Assembly: GCF_011602365.1 (NCBI RefSeq)
Contig: NZ_JAAONZ010000006.1
Coordinates: forward strand, 124,001-188,000
Reading direction: 5' to 3'
Origin: Pseudomaricurvus hydrocarbonicus
Lineage (GTDB): Bacteria > Pseudomonadota > Gammaproteobacteria > Pseudomonadales > Cellvibrionaceae
Length of the DNA stretch: 64,000 bases
The notes under the pieces are model-generated. The model saw only the letters and a program-made list of their open reading frames with translations. It was not told the DNA's origin and ran no database searches. The position numbers and the translations under genes were made by a program. Each line of letters begins with the position of its first letter. Position 1 is the stretch's first letter. Below, in pieces: positions 33,224 through 42,892 of the stretch.

Positions 33224-34384
33224 ATGTCCAGAAATGAAGCGTTTATTACAGGGATTGGGCAATCGGAAATTGGAGTCCGGCTGGAACGCCATCCGTTACT
33301 GCTGACCGTCGATGCGGTGAAAGAAGCCCTGCAAGAAGCCGGATTAACCATTGACCAGATTGATGGTGTCTCTACCTACCCCGGCCGAGCTTCCGGCATG
33401 CTGGGCTTTTCGCCGATTGGGTCGGATGAACTGATTGATGCATTGGGGATGAAAACCACCTGGTACGCCGGTGGTGGGGAAATTACCTCGCAGCTGGGCG
33501 CTGTTGTCGCAGCCGCCGATGCGGTGCGCACCGGTCAGGCGCGTCATGTGATCTGTTATCGCACGGTGTACGAAGCGGCGGCTTTTACCAAACCCGATGA
33601 ATACCCCATGCCGAAACGTGATCGGGTGGATAGCTACTCGCAGTGGCTGGCGCCTTTTGGGGCCATATCCGCGGCCAACTGGACCGCTCAGTACGCCATG
33701 CGTCACGTTAAGAAATACGGATTGACCCGAGAGCAACTGGCGCAGATTTCACTCACCGATCGCGCCAATGCCGCGCTCAATCCCAAAGCCCTGGTGCGTG
33801 AACCGCTGACCATGGACGAATACATGTCGGCGCGCATGATTTCTACGCCGCTGTGCCTGTTTGATTGCGATCGTTACACCGATGCCTCCACCGTGCTGAT
33901 TGTGTCTGCCGGTGATGCACTTGACGAGGTGAAGTGTACCCCTGTGCGCATTGCAGCGATGGCGGGCAGCGTGGACAGACACAGCTGGGATCAGGCGGAG
34001 TGGATGGCGTCCTACGCTACCGGTCGCGATCTCTGGAAGCGTACCGACTACACTCCGGCGGACGTCGATACGGTGCAGCTTTACGATGGTTTCAGTTTCC
34101 TCACGCTCACCTGGCTGGAGGCCCTGGGCTTCTGTGAGGTGGGTGAAGGAGGAAAATTTATTGAAGGTGGCCAGCGTATTGCCCTGGATGGAGAGCTGCC
34201 ATTGAACACGTTCGGTGGACAAATCGGTGCGGGTCGTTTGCACGGCTTTGGATTTGCCCATGAAGCGGTTGTGCAGTTGCGGGGTTTGGGGGGCGATCGC
34301 CAGATTGAGGGTGACCCCAAGGTGGCAATCGCCACGTCCGGCGGTGGTCCATTGGCGACAGCGCTGTTGCTGGCGAAAGATTAG
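33224..34384 (+). CDS. Thiolase-superfamily protein, probable Ltp2-like retro-aldolase
   Basis: A 386-residue SCP2-thiolase-like protein starting at ATG 33224. At the position of the thiolase nucleophile (about residues 80-92) it has TWYAGGGEITSQLGA with no cysteine, and it has VQLYDGFSF (Tyr287) where thiolases carry their second motif. Near the C-terminus GRLHGFGFAHEA replaces GHPxGxSG. These features, plus the coupled DUF35 gene, match the Ltp2/DUF35 aldolases that cleave beta-hydroxyacyl-CoA thioesters of steroid side chains. I infer retro-aldol cleavage giving a ketone or aldehyde and a short acyl-CoA. A structural or other lipid-transfer role cannot be excluded. Confidence 0.82.
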   Translation: MSRNEAFITGIGQSEIGVRLERHPLLLTVDAVKEALQEAGLTIDQIDGVSTYPGRASGMLGFSPIGSDELIDALGMKTTWYAGGGEITSQLGAVVAAADAVRTGQARHVICYRTVYEAAAFTKPDEYPMPKRDRVDSYSQWLAPFGAISAANWTAQYAMRHVKKYGLTREQLAQISLTDRANAALNPKALVREPLTMDEYMSARMISTPLCLFDCDRYTDASTVLIVSAGDALDEVKCTPVRIAAMAGSVDRHSWDQAEWMASYATGRDLWKRTDYTPADVDTVQLYDGFSFLTLTWLEALGFCEVGEGGKFIEGGQRIALDGELPLNTFGGQIGAGRLHGFGFAHEAVVQLRGLGGDRQIEGDPKVAIATSGGGPLATALLLAKD

Positions 34385-34392
34385 AGCTGGGT

Positions 34393-35136
34393 ATGAAGCC
34401 AGACAATCTCGAAACGGTATCAGGCTTTCGGCGGCGTTTTCGTATCACACCCGCTGAAGGAAAGGTGTGCAGTGAAGTCGAGGATGATTACCACTGCATG
34501 AGTGTGACGCTGTTTCACGATGGCGTCACTGTGACAGATATTCAGGCTGTTATGGAACGTGCACCGTGGACGACGTGTCCCGGCGCGCAACAGAAAATCG
34601 AGAACACCTTTAACGGGCAAGCGCTGCAACGTTTTCCAGAGCGAGGTGAAAAAATGGATAACTGCACACATCTTTATGACCTGGCTTTATTAGCCGCTCA
34701 GCACGCAGCCGATGATGATGTTGTTGTGTACGACATTCTGGTGTCTGACCCGATTGAGGGGAAACGTTACGCAGAAATACGGTCTAATGGTGACAGCCAG
34801 TTATGTTGGACGGAAAAAGATTTCCATATTGTTGAGCCGGGAGAACTGGCGGGTACAAGGTTGGATAAATTGGGCGCCTGGATCAAAACTCAGGTGCCGA
34901 AACAGCAGGAAGTTGCGAAGCTGCTGCGCTGGGGGAATATGATTGCCAATGGCCGCAGTATTCCACTGGAGCAGCAGTCAGACGCCACCCGGATGCCGCC
35001 AAACTGTTACACCTTTCAACCGCAGCGTGCGGTGGAGGCGCAACGAGTTGGTGTCATTTATGACTTTAGTCAGGGTTCACATGAGCCTTTGGCAAAAAGA
35101 ATCGCTGACCCGTCGACGGATATCAGTCAGCGTTAA
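34393..35136 (+). CDS. DUF2889 domain protein
   Basis: A 247-residue protein with the DUF2889 pattern: SGFRRRFRI, VEDDYHCMSVTLFHDG, PWTTCPGA and CTHLYDLALLAAQHA over the first 110 residues. The rest is two-layer strand-rich, ending in a Gln/Arg-rich tail. The family has no known reaction but is repeatedly found in gene clusters for aromatic, terpenoid or steroid breakdown. The gene starts 8 bp after the aldolase-like gene in the same operon. Function unknown. Confidence 0.82.
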   Translation: MKPDNLETVSGFRRRFRITPAEGKVCSEVEDDYHCMSVTLFHDGVTVTDIQAVMERAPWTTCPGAQQKIENTFNGQALQRFPERGEKMDNCTHLYDLALLAAQHAADDDVVVYDILVSDPIEGKRYAEIRSNGDSQLCWTEKDFHIVEPGELAGTRLDKLGAWIKTQVPKQQEVAKLLRWGNMIANGRSIPLEQQSDATRMPPNCYTFQPQRAVEAQRVGVIYDFSQGSHEPLAKRIADPSTDISQR

Positions 35137-35202
35137 TTACAAACACAGGATTTTTCACAAGCCAGGTTTTGGCAACAGTACAAGCCGTATGAGGAGAAGA
35201 GT

Positions 35203-36531
35203 ATGAATATGAACGATATGGTGCTCATCAGTGTCGATGATCACATTACAGAACCACCCGATATGTTCGAGAAGCACCTGTCGAAAGACGACCTCAAAAC
35301 TGCTCCCCAGTTTGGTGTTGATGAGAAGGGCAAATGTTTCTGGACCTACCAGGGCATGTACATGCCATCTGTTGGCTTGAATGCCGTTGTTGGGCGTCCT
35401 CTGGAAGAGTACGGCATGGAGCCTAACTCGCTGGAAGAAATGCGCGAAGGAATTTACAACGTTCACAAGCGCATCGACGATATGAACGTGAACGGCATTG
35501 CCGCGTCTTTGAACTTTGGTACCGTTGTGGGATTTGATGGCGGTCGTTTCCATCGTGCCCCAGACAAGGACCTGTCCCTGATCCACCTGCGCGCCTATAA
35601 CGACTGGCACATTGATGAGTGGTGCGGTGCCTACCCAGGCCGTTTCATTCCCTGTGCCATCCTGCCAACCTGGGATATGAAAGCCACCGTTGCTGAGATC
35701 AAACGTATTGCTGCCAAAGGCTGTACTGCGGTATCTCTGAACGAGAACCCCACCGCCCAGGGCCTGCCCAGCGTTCACAATGCGTATTGGGAGCCAATGT
35801 GGAAAGCCATCTCCGAGCACAACATCACTATGTGTCTGCACATTGGTGCTGGTAACCCGGTTCCTCATGCGTCGCCAGAAACGCCGATTGAGGCCTGGAT
35901 CACCACCATGCCTATGTCCAGCGCTGTCGGCGCTGCTGACTGGCTTAACCTGTCTGCTCTGGAGCGTTATCCAAACCTGAAAATCGCCCTGTCCGAATGT
36001 GGCCTGGGTTGGATTCCGTACTTCATGGAGCGCGCTGACTTCAGTCACTCGCGTCACAAAGCCTGGACCAATTCCAGCTTCCAGGGCAAGAAGCCCAGCG
36101 ACATCTTTAAGAAACACTTTATGGTGTGTTTCATTGACGATGCCTTTGGTCTGGATAACCTGAAGTATGTTAACGAAGATCTGGTGGCTTACGAAACAGA
36201 TTACCCGCACTCTGACACCCTGTGGCCAGAATGTCCGGAGCATCTGTGGAAAACCATGAATCATCTGACCGATACTCAGATTGATAAAATCACTCACCTG
36301 AACGCGATGAACTGGTTCAACTTTGATATGTTCAGTCACATTAAGCGTGAAGACCTGACCGTGGGTGCCTTGCGGGCACAAGCCGCTGCTGATGGTGTGG
36401 ATACCACGCCGCAGTCCTACGGTGGTGAGAAGCCGCTGGCCGAGGGCGAAGCGCCACGCCGAATAGTCTCGGGCGATCTGATGACTATGTTTGAACATCA
36501 CGCCAAAGAAGGCGCTAAAAAATCGGCTTGA
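35203..36531 (+). CDS. Amidohydrolase family 2 protein
   Basis: A 442-residue TIM-barrel metal-dependent hydrolase or decarboxylase (Amidohydro_2). SVDDHITEPPDMF near residue 10 gives the first metal motif; HIGAGNPVPHA near residue 220 and YETDYPHSDT near 330 supply later ligands. Family members hydrolyse ring amides or lactones or decarboxylate ring acids without redox. GAGGAGAAG precedes the ATG. It is last in the P450 operon and ends at a strong terminator. In this setting ring-opening or decarboxylation of an intermediate is plausible; the substrate is unknown. Confidence 0.88.
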   Translation: MNMNDMVLISVDDHITEPPDMFEKHLSKDDLKTAPQFGVDEKGKCFWTYQGMYMPSVGLNAVVGRPLEEYGMEPNSLEEMREGIYNVHKRIDDMNVNGIAASLNFGTVVGFDGGRFHRAPDKDLSLIHLRAYNDWHIDEWCGAYPGRFIPCAILPTWDMKATVAEIKRIAAKGCTAVSLNENPTAQGLPSVHNAYWEPMWKAISEHNITMCLHIGAGNPVPHASPETPIEAWITTMPMSSAVGAADWLNLSALERYPNLKIALSECGLGWIPYFMERADFSHSRHKAWTNSSFQGKKPSDIFKKHFMVCFIDDAFGLDNLKYVNEDLVAYETDYPHSDTLWPECPEHLWKTMNHLTDTQIDKITHLNAMNWFNFDMFSHIKREDLTVGALRAQAAADGVDTTPQSYGGEKPLAEGEAPRRIVSGDLMTMFEHHAKEGAKKSA

Positions 36532-36554
36532 TCATTCGTTAAGCGTTTGTGAAG

Positions 36555-36580
36555 ACGGGGGCCCAGCCCCCGTTTTTTTT
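36555..36580 (+). terminator. Terminator of the P450/amidohydrolase operon
   Basis: ACGGGGGC / GCCCCCGT stem with a 3-nt loop and eight T at the end, 23 bp after the amidohydrolase stop. Confidence 0.93.
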
Positions 36581-36688
36581 GCCCAAAAAAACTCGGCCAG
36601 CATGACGCACAGCCGTCAATTAACGCCTAAATGTACAACAAACTTCACTGAGCAGCGGCTGTTTGAGGAGGTATTGGGAGGCGGCATT

Positions 36689-36709
36689 TTGTTCAACAGT
36701 GATGTTTGG
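36689..36709. promoter_or_regulatory. Shared TetR-type palindrome, TonB receptor 1 (distal)
   Basis: The core CAACAGTGATG (36694-36704) matches the consensus exactly and is identical to the core before the SDR at 51966. Confidence 0.65.
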
Positions 36710-36817
36710 TTATGGGCAGGAAAATACATAAATACAAGGAGTAATGAGATCTGGAGGAAAATGTACTTGTCCCTGCCCCAATAGCTAGTGACTTTCGAAT
36801 TGAAACATAGTAATTTT

Positions 36818-36838
36818 ATGCCCAACACTGTTGTTCAA
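36818..36838. promoter_or_regulatory. Shared TetR-type palindrome, TonB receptor 1 (proximal)
   Basis: The core CAACACTGTTG (36823-36833) is a perfect dyad with full right flank TTCAA. It lies 114 bp before the receptor start. The same core precedes the CoA transferase at 53153. Confidence 0.75.
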
Positions 36839-36952
36839 GGGTTAACCGAATCGACAATATCCATTCGATAGAACAGTGCCCGTGAGTTTCAGATGTGACT
36901 AGTCAATAACTATAAAAATGCACAATGGGATAGAACCGGAGAAATAATTATA

Positions 36953-39544
36953 ATGAATTCGTTAAGTTCTCAATTACACCAGAGTTATAAAAAATATTGC
37001 ACAAACGGCGCTGTTCCGATGGCCACATTGGCGCTGGCAATTTCCGCAATCAATTTCGCCCCGGTCGCAAGTGCGCAATCAGACGATGAGAGAAGCATGC
37101 GCGTGCTGGAGGAGATAGTCGTAACCGCACGTCGTCGGGAAGAAAGCCAACAAGATGTACCCATTGCGATTACGGCAATGAGTGAAGATTTTTTGCGCGC
37201 GCAAAATATTGGTGAACTGGAGGACCTGGGTACCCACGTGCCTTCCCTGCGCATCACCTCAGCGGGTACCGACACCAATACACCGCTGATCAGTATTCGT
37301 GGTCAGCGCCCATCCGAAGCCAAAATTGAGTTGGACGCGGCCGCGCCGATGTACGTCAATGACGTGGTGATGACCCCGTCTACCGGTACTAACCTGGCGC
37401 TCTACGATCTGCAAAATCTGCAGGTACTGAAGGGACCGCAGGGCACCCTGTTTGGTCGTAACAGTACCGGTGGTGCAATTCTGGTGACACCCAAGCGCCC
37501 TGGCGATGCTCTGGGAGGTTATGTCGAAGCGCAATTGGGTAACTATGGCCTGAAGCATATCGAAGGTGCAGTGGATGTGCCCGTTACCGATGAACTGACC
37601 ATGCGTATTGCTGGTCGCAGGGTAGAGCGTGACGGCTATCAGGAAAATATCGCTGCTAATGCCCTGCATGGCGATGATTACCGCGGTGAAGATTCAGAAG
37701 CTGTACGGCTGAGCATTAACTATGGCAGTGATCGGTTTAATAACCTGACTGTACTGGCATACGATAACAACGAGTCAGGGGCACCGATTCCCCATCTGGT
37801 CGGCTTTAACTCCAGTGCGATAGCCGGACAGGCATATGCGGCTATAGTGCCGGAATATGCCGCCGCGGTACAAGAAAATATTGACCGTGACGACCCCTGG
37901 AAAGTGAAGGCAGATATTGAGGGCGAAGATAATGTCACCAATACCTTTGCCTCTAATACCACCGAATTTGACATCACTGAGAGCCTGACAGTGAAAAATA
38001 TTTTTGGTTACCGCAAGGTAAAGCGTGAAGCGGTAACCGATTCTGACGGCACGGCTTTACCTGTTGCGGGTGCCATTCCAGATTACGATGCCTATACCGA
38101 TAATGGATATCCGGTACCGATCTCAACAGTTCATCCTCTTTATGGTCCTATTACTATCCCGGCTTTTGGTACAGGTTATGATATAAACGGATCTGGCCAG
38201 ACGCAGAATCCAGACCTTAATGAAACTGAGGCGGAGCAATTCAGTAATGAGATTCAGCTGCTGGGCAGTGCGTTTGATGAGCGCATGGATTGGATTGTAG
38301 GTGCCTACTGGTACAGCATGGAGGGCACGGTTAATGAAGACCTCGTGGTGATTCCTGCGCGTCCTTCTTTAAATACACATCCCCTGCTGGGCGCCGGTGG
38401 AGCAAATTTAGCAGGCGGCCAGGTTCAGCACAGTCGTTATTCAACAGAAAATACGGCTTATGGTTTGTTTGGCGAGGGAACCTTCTCTTTTAATGATTCC
38501 TGGTCATTGACGGCCGGCTTGCGTCAAAGCTGGGATGAGCGTGAAATTACCGTGAGCAAGTACCAGGGTCCGCTGGGTGCAGAGCCTTGTGTGGTGACCA
38601 CGGGCGGTGTGGTGGAGGCGGATTGCTCGCGCAATGAGAGTGAAAGCTATTCATCACCCACCTGGCGTTTGTCGGCAAACTATACACCCGAAGATGATAC
38701 CTTGGTGTATTTCAGCATTGCGACTGGTTATAAAGCTGGTGGTTTCAATGGTCGGGGCAGCGATGATGTGTCATTGCAACCGTTTGATGAAGAAACAGTA
38801 ACCACCTACGAGTTGGGCTATAAGGGAGACTGGCAATTTGACTGGGCTGCAGTGCGGACTAACTTGGCCTTGTACTGGCAGGACTATGAAGACATCCAGC
38901 AGACGCGCTCCTTGCCTTCCGACACCGGCAGTTTGACGACAGAAACTGTTAACGCAGGTAAGGCAGAGATCAAGGGCTTGGAGTTCGATGTCACGGTTGC
39001 TCCGACCGATAGCCTGCTGTTGTCTTTGGCCTACTCGTATGTTGACGCGGGTTATAAGGACAACGTGGTGGGCGTGAACGCCCGCAATGCATTGGGTGGT
39101 TACGACACGACATCGGTTGATCGCAGCGATGCGCCATTTACCTACATCCCCGAGCAGTCATTGACCGCTTCTGTAACCTATACCCTGCCTCTGGATTCCA
39201 GTCTGGGTGAGATGTCCCTGATGGCAAGCGTGTACTGGCAAGACGAGATGCAAACCAACCAGTGGGCCGGTGACTTTGATATTGTTGGTGGTATTCAGGG
39301 GTGGAGTGATGCCAATATCGCTATGGCAGAAGAGGTCTCTACCATTGACGCCTACGAAGTCTTGAATCTGCGTTTTGACTGGCGCAACATTATGGGTTCC
39401 AACTTCGATGTCGCGGCATTTGTGAGCAACGCAACGGATGAGGAGTATGTGACGGGTGGTTTGAACGTCATTGACATTCAGTACGTTGGGTATACCTACG
39501 GTGCTCCACGTACTTACGGTGCTTCGCTACGCTATCTTTTCTAA
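36953..39544 (+). CDS. TonB-dependent outer-membrane receptor 1
   Basis: An 863-residue receptor: signal peptide to about residue 42 (PVASAQ), TonB box EEIVVTARRREES, plug domain (about 60-170) with VLKGPQGTLFGRNSTGGAI, and a 22-strand barrel ending GASLRYLF with the terminal Phe assembly signal. This receptor style is common in bacteria taking up large or hydrophobic organic substrates. It is a close sister of the receptor at 40081, most alike in the plug and last strands, and differs in the presumed extracellular loops. Two shared palindromes lie in its promoter. It likely imports the substrate of the island. Confidence 0.93.
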   Translation: MNSLSSQLHQSYKKYCTNGAVPMATLALAISAINFAPVASAQSDDERSMRVLEEIVVTARRREESQQDVPIAITAMSEDFLRAQNIGELEDLGTHVPSLRITSAGTDTNTPLISIRGQRPSEAKIELDAAAPMYVNDVVMTPSTGTNLALYDLQNLQVLKGPQGTLFGRNSTGGAILVTPKRPGDALGGYVEAQLGNYGLKHIEGAVDVPVTDELTMRIAGRRVERDGYQENIAANALHGDDYRGEDSEAVRLSINYGSDRFNNLTVLAYDNNESGAPIPHLVGFNSSAIAGQAYAAIVPEYAAAVQENIDRDDPWKVKADIEGEDNVTNTFASNTTEFDITESLTVKNIFGYRKVKREAVTDSDGTALPVAGAIPDYDAYTDNGYPVPISTVHPLYGPITIPAFGTGYDINGSGQTQNPDLNETEAEQFSNEIQLLGSAFDERMDWIVGAYWYSMEGTVNEDLVVIPARPSLNTHPLLGAGGANLAGGQVQHSRYSTENTAYGLFGEGTFSFNDSWSLTAGLRQSWDEREITVSKYQGPLGAEPCVVTTGGVVEADCSRNESESYSSPTWRLSANYTPEDDTLVYFSIATGYKAGGFNGRGSDDVSLQPFDEETVTTYELGYKGDWQFDWAAVRTNLALYWQDYEDIQQTRSLPSDTGSLTTETVNAGKAEIKGLEFDVTVAPTDSLLLSLAYSYVDAGYKDNVVGVNARNALGGYDTTSVDRSDAPFTYIPEQSLTASVTYTLPLDSSLGEMSLMASVYWQDEMQTNQWAGDFDIVGGIQGWSDANIAMAEEVSTIDAYEVLNLRFDWRNIMGSNFDVAAFVSNATDEEYVTGGLNVIDIQYVGYTYGAPRTYGASLRYLF

Positions 39545-39567
39545 ACTTTTGATCATGACTCTGAAGG

Positions 39568-39603
39568 AACCGGCCGGCCTTTTTGGCTGGCCGGTTTTTT
39601 TTT
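39568..39603 (+). terminator. Terminator of TonB receptor 1
   Basis: A 12-bp stem (AACCGGCCGGCC paired with GGCTGGCCGGTT, one G-U pair) with a TTTTT loop and nine T, 23 bp after the stop. Confidence 0.95.
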
Positions 39604-39848
39604 GCTCACGACGGGCGGCTTCTGGCTCGACCGCCCGGTGACAGCAGGCGCTTCGATATCTGCTGCTCGCGGTTAATGACATGCGTCTACGACTGCGATT
39701 GCACCTCCTTTTATAACCTCCCGGTTTGTCTGCTGCGTCACATTTCTAGGCCTGTTTATTAAGCCTGTCGAAAAGCCGCTTTGCTGACGCTGTTTCCCAT
39801 TTGAGCGCAACCAATTGTCCCTTTGGGCGGTACGTGTTGATAAATTAA

Positions 39849-39869
39849 ATGATCAACAGTATTGTTCAT
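39849..39869. promoter_or_regulatory. Shared TetR-type palindrome, TonB receptor 2
   Basis: The core CAACAGTATTG (39854-39864) has one mismatch; eight of ten arm positions pair. It lies 211 bp before the receptor start. Confidence 0.6.
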
Positions 39870-40080
39870 TTATCTCAAATGTGAATAATAGCCTGAAATA
39901 TAATTCTGATAAATTCTAGACCTATTGAAGTAACTGCTGAATCGCAAACCGGCAGTTATTTGGAAGCAATTTAATGCCTTTAGCCCTATTGGAAAACAAT
40001 AAAAGGGCTGAAGCGAATAAAAGAAAATTAATAATCAATAATGCTTATATCTATAAAGTCACCATGAAGAGAGGTATATA

Positions 40081-42639
40081 ATGAAAAAGAATAGCGGCCC
40101 TTTGCCGAGCCCACAGAGAACGTCCAATACCCATTTACAATTAGCCAGTCTGGCTCTGGCGATTGCTTCAGCCAATTGCATTCCGAACGCCGTTGCCCAA
40201 GAGCGTGGCCAGGGTTTCGGGCTGTTAGAAGAGATTGTCGTAACCGCCCGTCGCCGTGAGGAGAGTGCTCAGGATATTCCGGTTGCCGTAACGGCCATGA
40301 GCGAGGACTTCCTGCGCTCGCAAAATATTACCGAACTGTCAGATCTGGGTACCCATGTGCCTTCGTTTCGGGTTTCCAATGCTGGTACCACCACCAACAC
40401 CCCGGTTTTGTCGATTCGCGGCCAGCGCCCGACAGATGTTTCCATGACTCTGGATCAAGCGGTGCCCATTTATTTCGCCGAAGTGGTCATGACGCCCGCA
40501 GAAGGTTCCAATCTGTCTATGTACGACCTGGAAAATGTTCAGGTGTTGAAAGGCCCACAGGGAACCCTGTTTGGCCGTAACAGCACTGGTGGTGCTCTGC
40601 TGTTGTCGCCTAAAAAGCCTGGAACTGAGCTGGGTGGCTATGTAGAAACCAAACTGGGTGATTATAACCTGCGCAGTCTTGAGGGTGCGGTTGATCTTCC
40701 TGTGAATGAAGTGGTCCAGTTACGGTTGGCTGGCCGTACCTTAGAGCGTGACGGGTATCAGGAAAACGTTGCTGACAATGCTTTACACGGTGAGAAGTTT
40801 TGGGATGAAGACTCCAAAGGGCTTCGTCTGAGCATGAATCTGGAGCTCAGTGAAGACCTCAGCAATCTGCTGATGGTCTCTTATGATAAAAATGATATGT
40901 TGGGTCGGGTACCTGTGCCCACCGCATTCAACTATTCAACCAGTGTTGGTGGAATGTTAAATAGCATTCACAATGGTGGCCTGGGTGAAAATTTTGGATT
41001 CCTTGGAATTTCAGCGGATAAAAGCGTTGATGAGGCTTTAGCGCGCCAACAGTCACGCAGTGTGCATGAAATTGAAACCGACTTTATGTCTCGTGATAAA
41101 GTTGAGAATCAAATGGTGGCCAACACCACGATGTATAATTTGACTGATAACCTCAGTCTGAAGAATGTGTTTGGTTATCGTAAAGTTGAAATGTCCAGTG
41201 CTACGGATATTGACGGTACTGCTCTGCCAATGTTTGGCACCCTGTCGACGGGTGCGGTTACCCTTGACCCTGTAGGGCCAAAGACAACGGCTGAGCAGTT
41301 CAGTAACGAAATTCAACTTTTGGGGCACTCTTTTGATGACCGCCTGGAGTGGATTGTGGGTGGTTATTGGTACGACATGCAAGGCACCACAGAGGACGGC
41401 GTGACTCAGATTTTGGGGGCTAATCCCGACTGGCAGGAAGGTGGATATGGCTTGGCAGGTTTCGACCCTCGTTTGGCCGTTCTAGATTTGGTTGCTGAGC
41501 ATAGCTTGACTCAAATCTCACCGGCGGGTGACGTTCACAATGAAGCCTACGGCTTTTTTGGTGAAGGGACTTTTACCTTTAATGAGCTGTGGGCATTGAC
41601 GGTCGGTTTGCGTCAGAGCTGGGATAAACGTGCAGTAACAGTACAGAATTACAGCGGCTTTGGTGATCTTGATGGCGGTATGCTGGTTTGCAGTGTGACC
41701 GATGTTGACGGCAATCCTGCAGAAAACTGTGAGCGTGATGAAAGTGAAACCTATTCCAGCCCAACCTGGCGTGCGTCTTTAAGTTATACGCCAAGGGCAG
41801 AGTTGATGATGTACGGTAGTGTATCTACTGGCTATCGCGCTGGTGGTTTCAACTTGCGCGGTACGGATAACGCCACTTTGCAGCCATTTGATGAAGAAAC
41901 TGTACTGACCTACGAGATTGGTCAAAAATCCGATTGGGAAATTCAGGGCGTGGGGTCAGTGCGTGTCAACGTTGCTGCCTACCTGCAGAAATACAATGAC
42001 ATTCAAAAAACTCAGGGTGTAGTAACCGATAGCGGTTTTGGTACAGCGACGATCAATGCGGCTAAAGCTGAAATTAAGGGCTTTGAAGCAGACATCACTT
42101 TTGCTCCGACTCAGAATCTTTTGATGACTTTGGGTTATTCGTTTGTCGATGCGGGCTATGATGAGTGGGATACCTTGGTGCAGGATTCCAGTGGTACCCC
42201 TGTGCTGTTGGATGCCTCAAATGGTGATTTCACTTACGTGCCTGAAAATTCAGTGACGGCGTCAATTCGCTACACCTTGCCGCTGAGCTCCAAGTGGGGT
42301 GAGGTGACTGCCATGGCAAGTGTTTACTGGCAGGATGAAATGAAAACATACGCTAACGGTGATCTGTTCGATGAGATGGCTGTTCTTGAAGGCTGGTCTT
42401 CCGAAGACCTGGCTTCTGCCCAGTCGACTCTCGATGCCGACGCTTATGAGGTTTGGAATGTCAGGGTCGATTGGCACAATGTGATGGGGTCAAATTTTGA
42501 TTTTGCTGCTTTTGTGAACAACGCTTCTGACGAGGAGTATCAAGTGGGTGGCCTGAACGTAATCAGCAGTTTGGGTCTTTTCGCTCCTACATATGGCGCT
42601 CCGCGAACAGTTGGCGCTTCCTTGCGTTATCAGTTCTAA
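40081..42639 (+). CDS. TonB-dependent outer-membrane receptor 2
   Basis: An 852-residue receptor: signal peptide to about residue 40 (NAVAQ), TonB box EEIVVTARRREES, plug with VLKGPQGTLFGRNSTGGAL, and a barrel ending GASLRYQF. It shares with receptor 1 long stretches such as TAMSEDFLR-QNI, LGTHVPS and the GRxxERDGYQENVAxNALHG region, so the pair arose by duplication. Differences cluster in likely surface loops. GAGAGG precedes the ATG. It probably takes up a related or the same compound, and is monocistronic between two terminators. Confidence 0.93.
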   Translation: MKKNSGPLPSPQRTSNTHLQLASLALAIASANCIPNAVAQERGQGFGLLEEIVVTARRREESAQDIPVAVTAMSEDFLRSQNITELSDLGTHVPSFRVSNAGTTTNTPVLSIRGQRPTDVSMTLDQAVPIYFAEVVMTPAEGSNLSMYDLENVQVLKGPQGTLFGRNSTGGALLLSPKKPGTELGGYVETKLGDYNLRSLEGAVDLPVNEVVQLRLAGRTLERDGYQENVADNALHGEKFWDEDSKGLRLSMNLELSEDLSNLLMVSYDKNDMLGRVPVPTAFNYSTSVGGMLNSIHNGGLGENFGFLGISADKSVDEALARQQSRSVHEIETDFMSRDKVENQMVANTTMYNLTDNLSLKNVFGYRKVEMSSATDIDGTALPMFGTLSTGAVTLDPVGPKTTAEQFSNEIQLLGHSFDDRLEWIVGGYWYDMQGTTEDGVTQILGANPDWQEGGYGLAGFDPRLAVLDLVAEHSLTQISPAGDVHNEAYGFFGEGTFTFNELWALTVGLRQSWDKRAVTVQNYSGFGDLDGGMLVCSVTDVDGNPAENCERDESETYSSPTWRASLSYTPRAELMMYGSVSTGYRAGGFNLRGTDNATLQPFDEETVLTYEIGQKSDWEIQGVGSVRVNVAAYLQKYNDIQKTQGVVTDSGFGTATINAAKAEIKGFEADITFAPTQNLLMTLGYSFVDAGYDEWDTLVQDSSGTPVLLDASNGDFTYVPENSVTASIRYTLPLSSKWGEVTAMASVYWQDEMKTYANGDLFDEMAVLEGWSSEDLASAQSTLDADAYEVWNVRVDWHNVMGSNFDFAAFVNNASDEEYQVGGLNVISSLGLFAPTYGAPRTVGASLRYQF

Positions 42640-42718
42640 GGCCATTAATCTAAAGCATAAAGCTTGGGTTCACTGAAGGGTGGTCCTGAGCGGCAGTTCT
42701 CTCTACCATCGAGCTTTT

Positions 42719-42753
42719 GGCGGGAATAGGTTTCTATTACCCGCCATTTTTTT
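42719..42753 (+). terminator. Terminator of TonB receptor 2
   Basis: GGCGGG-AATAG pairs with CTATT-CCCGCC (one bulged A), 4-nt loop, seven T after the stem. Confidence 0.88.
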
Positions 42754-42871
42754 ATCCTCACTATGGCGTGATGGGGTGGTTTCATTGGGATGTTCCCCTA
42801 ATGTGACTCGCCGTACTTTAGATTTTTGATGATGCAGCAACAGCTCTCGGTCGTGATTGTTATCTATACTT

Positions 42872-42892
42872 ATAAACAACACTGTCGTACAA
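42872..42892. promoter_or_regulatory. Shared TetR-type palindrome, thiolase promoter
   Basis: The core CAACACTGTCG (42877-42887) has one mismatch to CAWCANTGWTG; it lies 78 bp before the thiolase start. Confidence 0.6.

Larger units (their letters stand above)
36532..36952. other. 421-bp intergenic region before TonB receptor 1
   Basis: After the operon terminator (36555-36580) it carries two shared palindromes (36689-36709 and 36818-36838), 129 bp apart centre to centre. No gene is supported; a short frame to 36784 looks random. Confidence 0.6.
39545..40080. other. 536-bp intergenic region before TonB receptor 2
   Basis: It contains the receptor 1 terminator (39568-39603), a shared palindrome (39849-39869), and a stem in the presumed leader: AGCCCT-ATTG / CAAT-AGGGCT at 39982-40009 with a 3-nt bulge. 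AT-rich sequence fills the last 150 bp. No gene is supported. Confidence 0.6.

Noticed and set aside
33224-34384. Calling this gene a 3-ketoacyl-CoA thiolase
   Set aside because: The nucleophilic cysteine and the GHPxG motif are missing; an aldolase-type role with DUF35 fits better.
35155-36501. A 448-codon open frame on the minus strand opposite the amidohydrolase gene
   Set aside because: It mirrors the biased codons of the real plus-strand gene, has no family features, and would contradict the clear amidohydrolase motifs, ribosome site and terminator.
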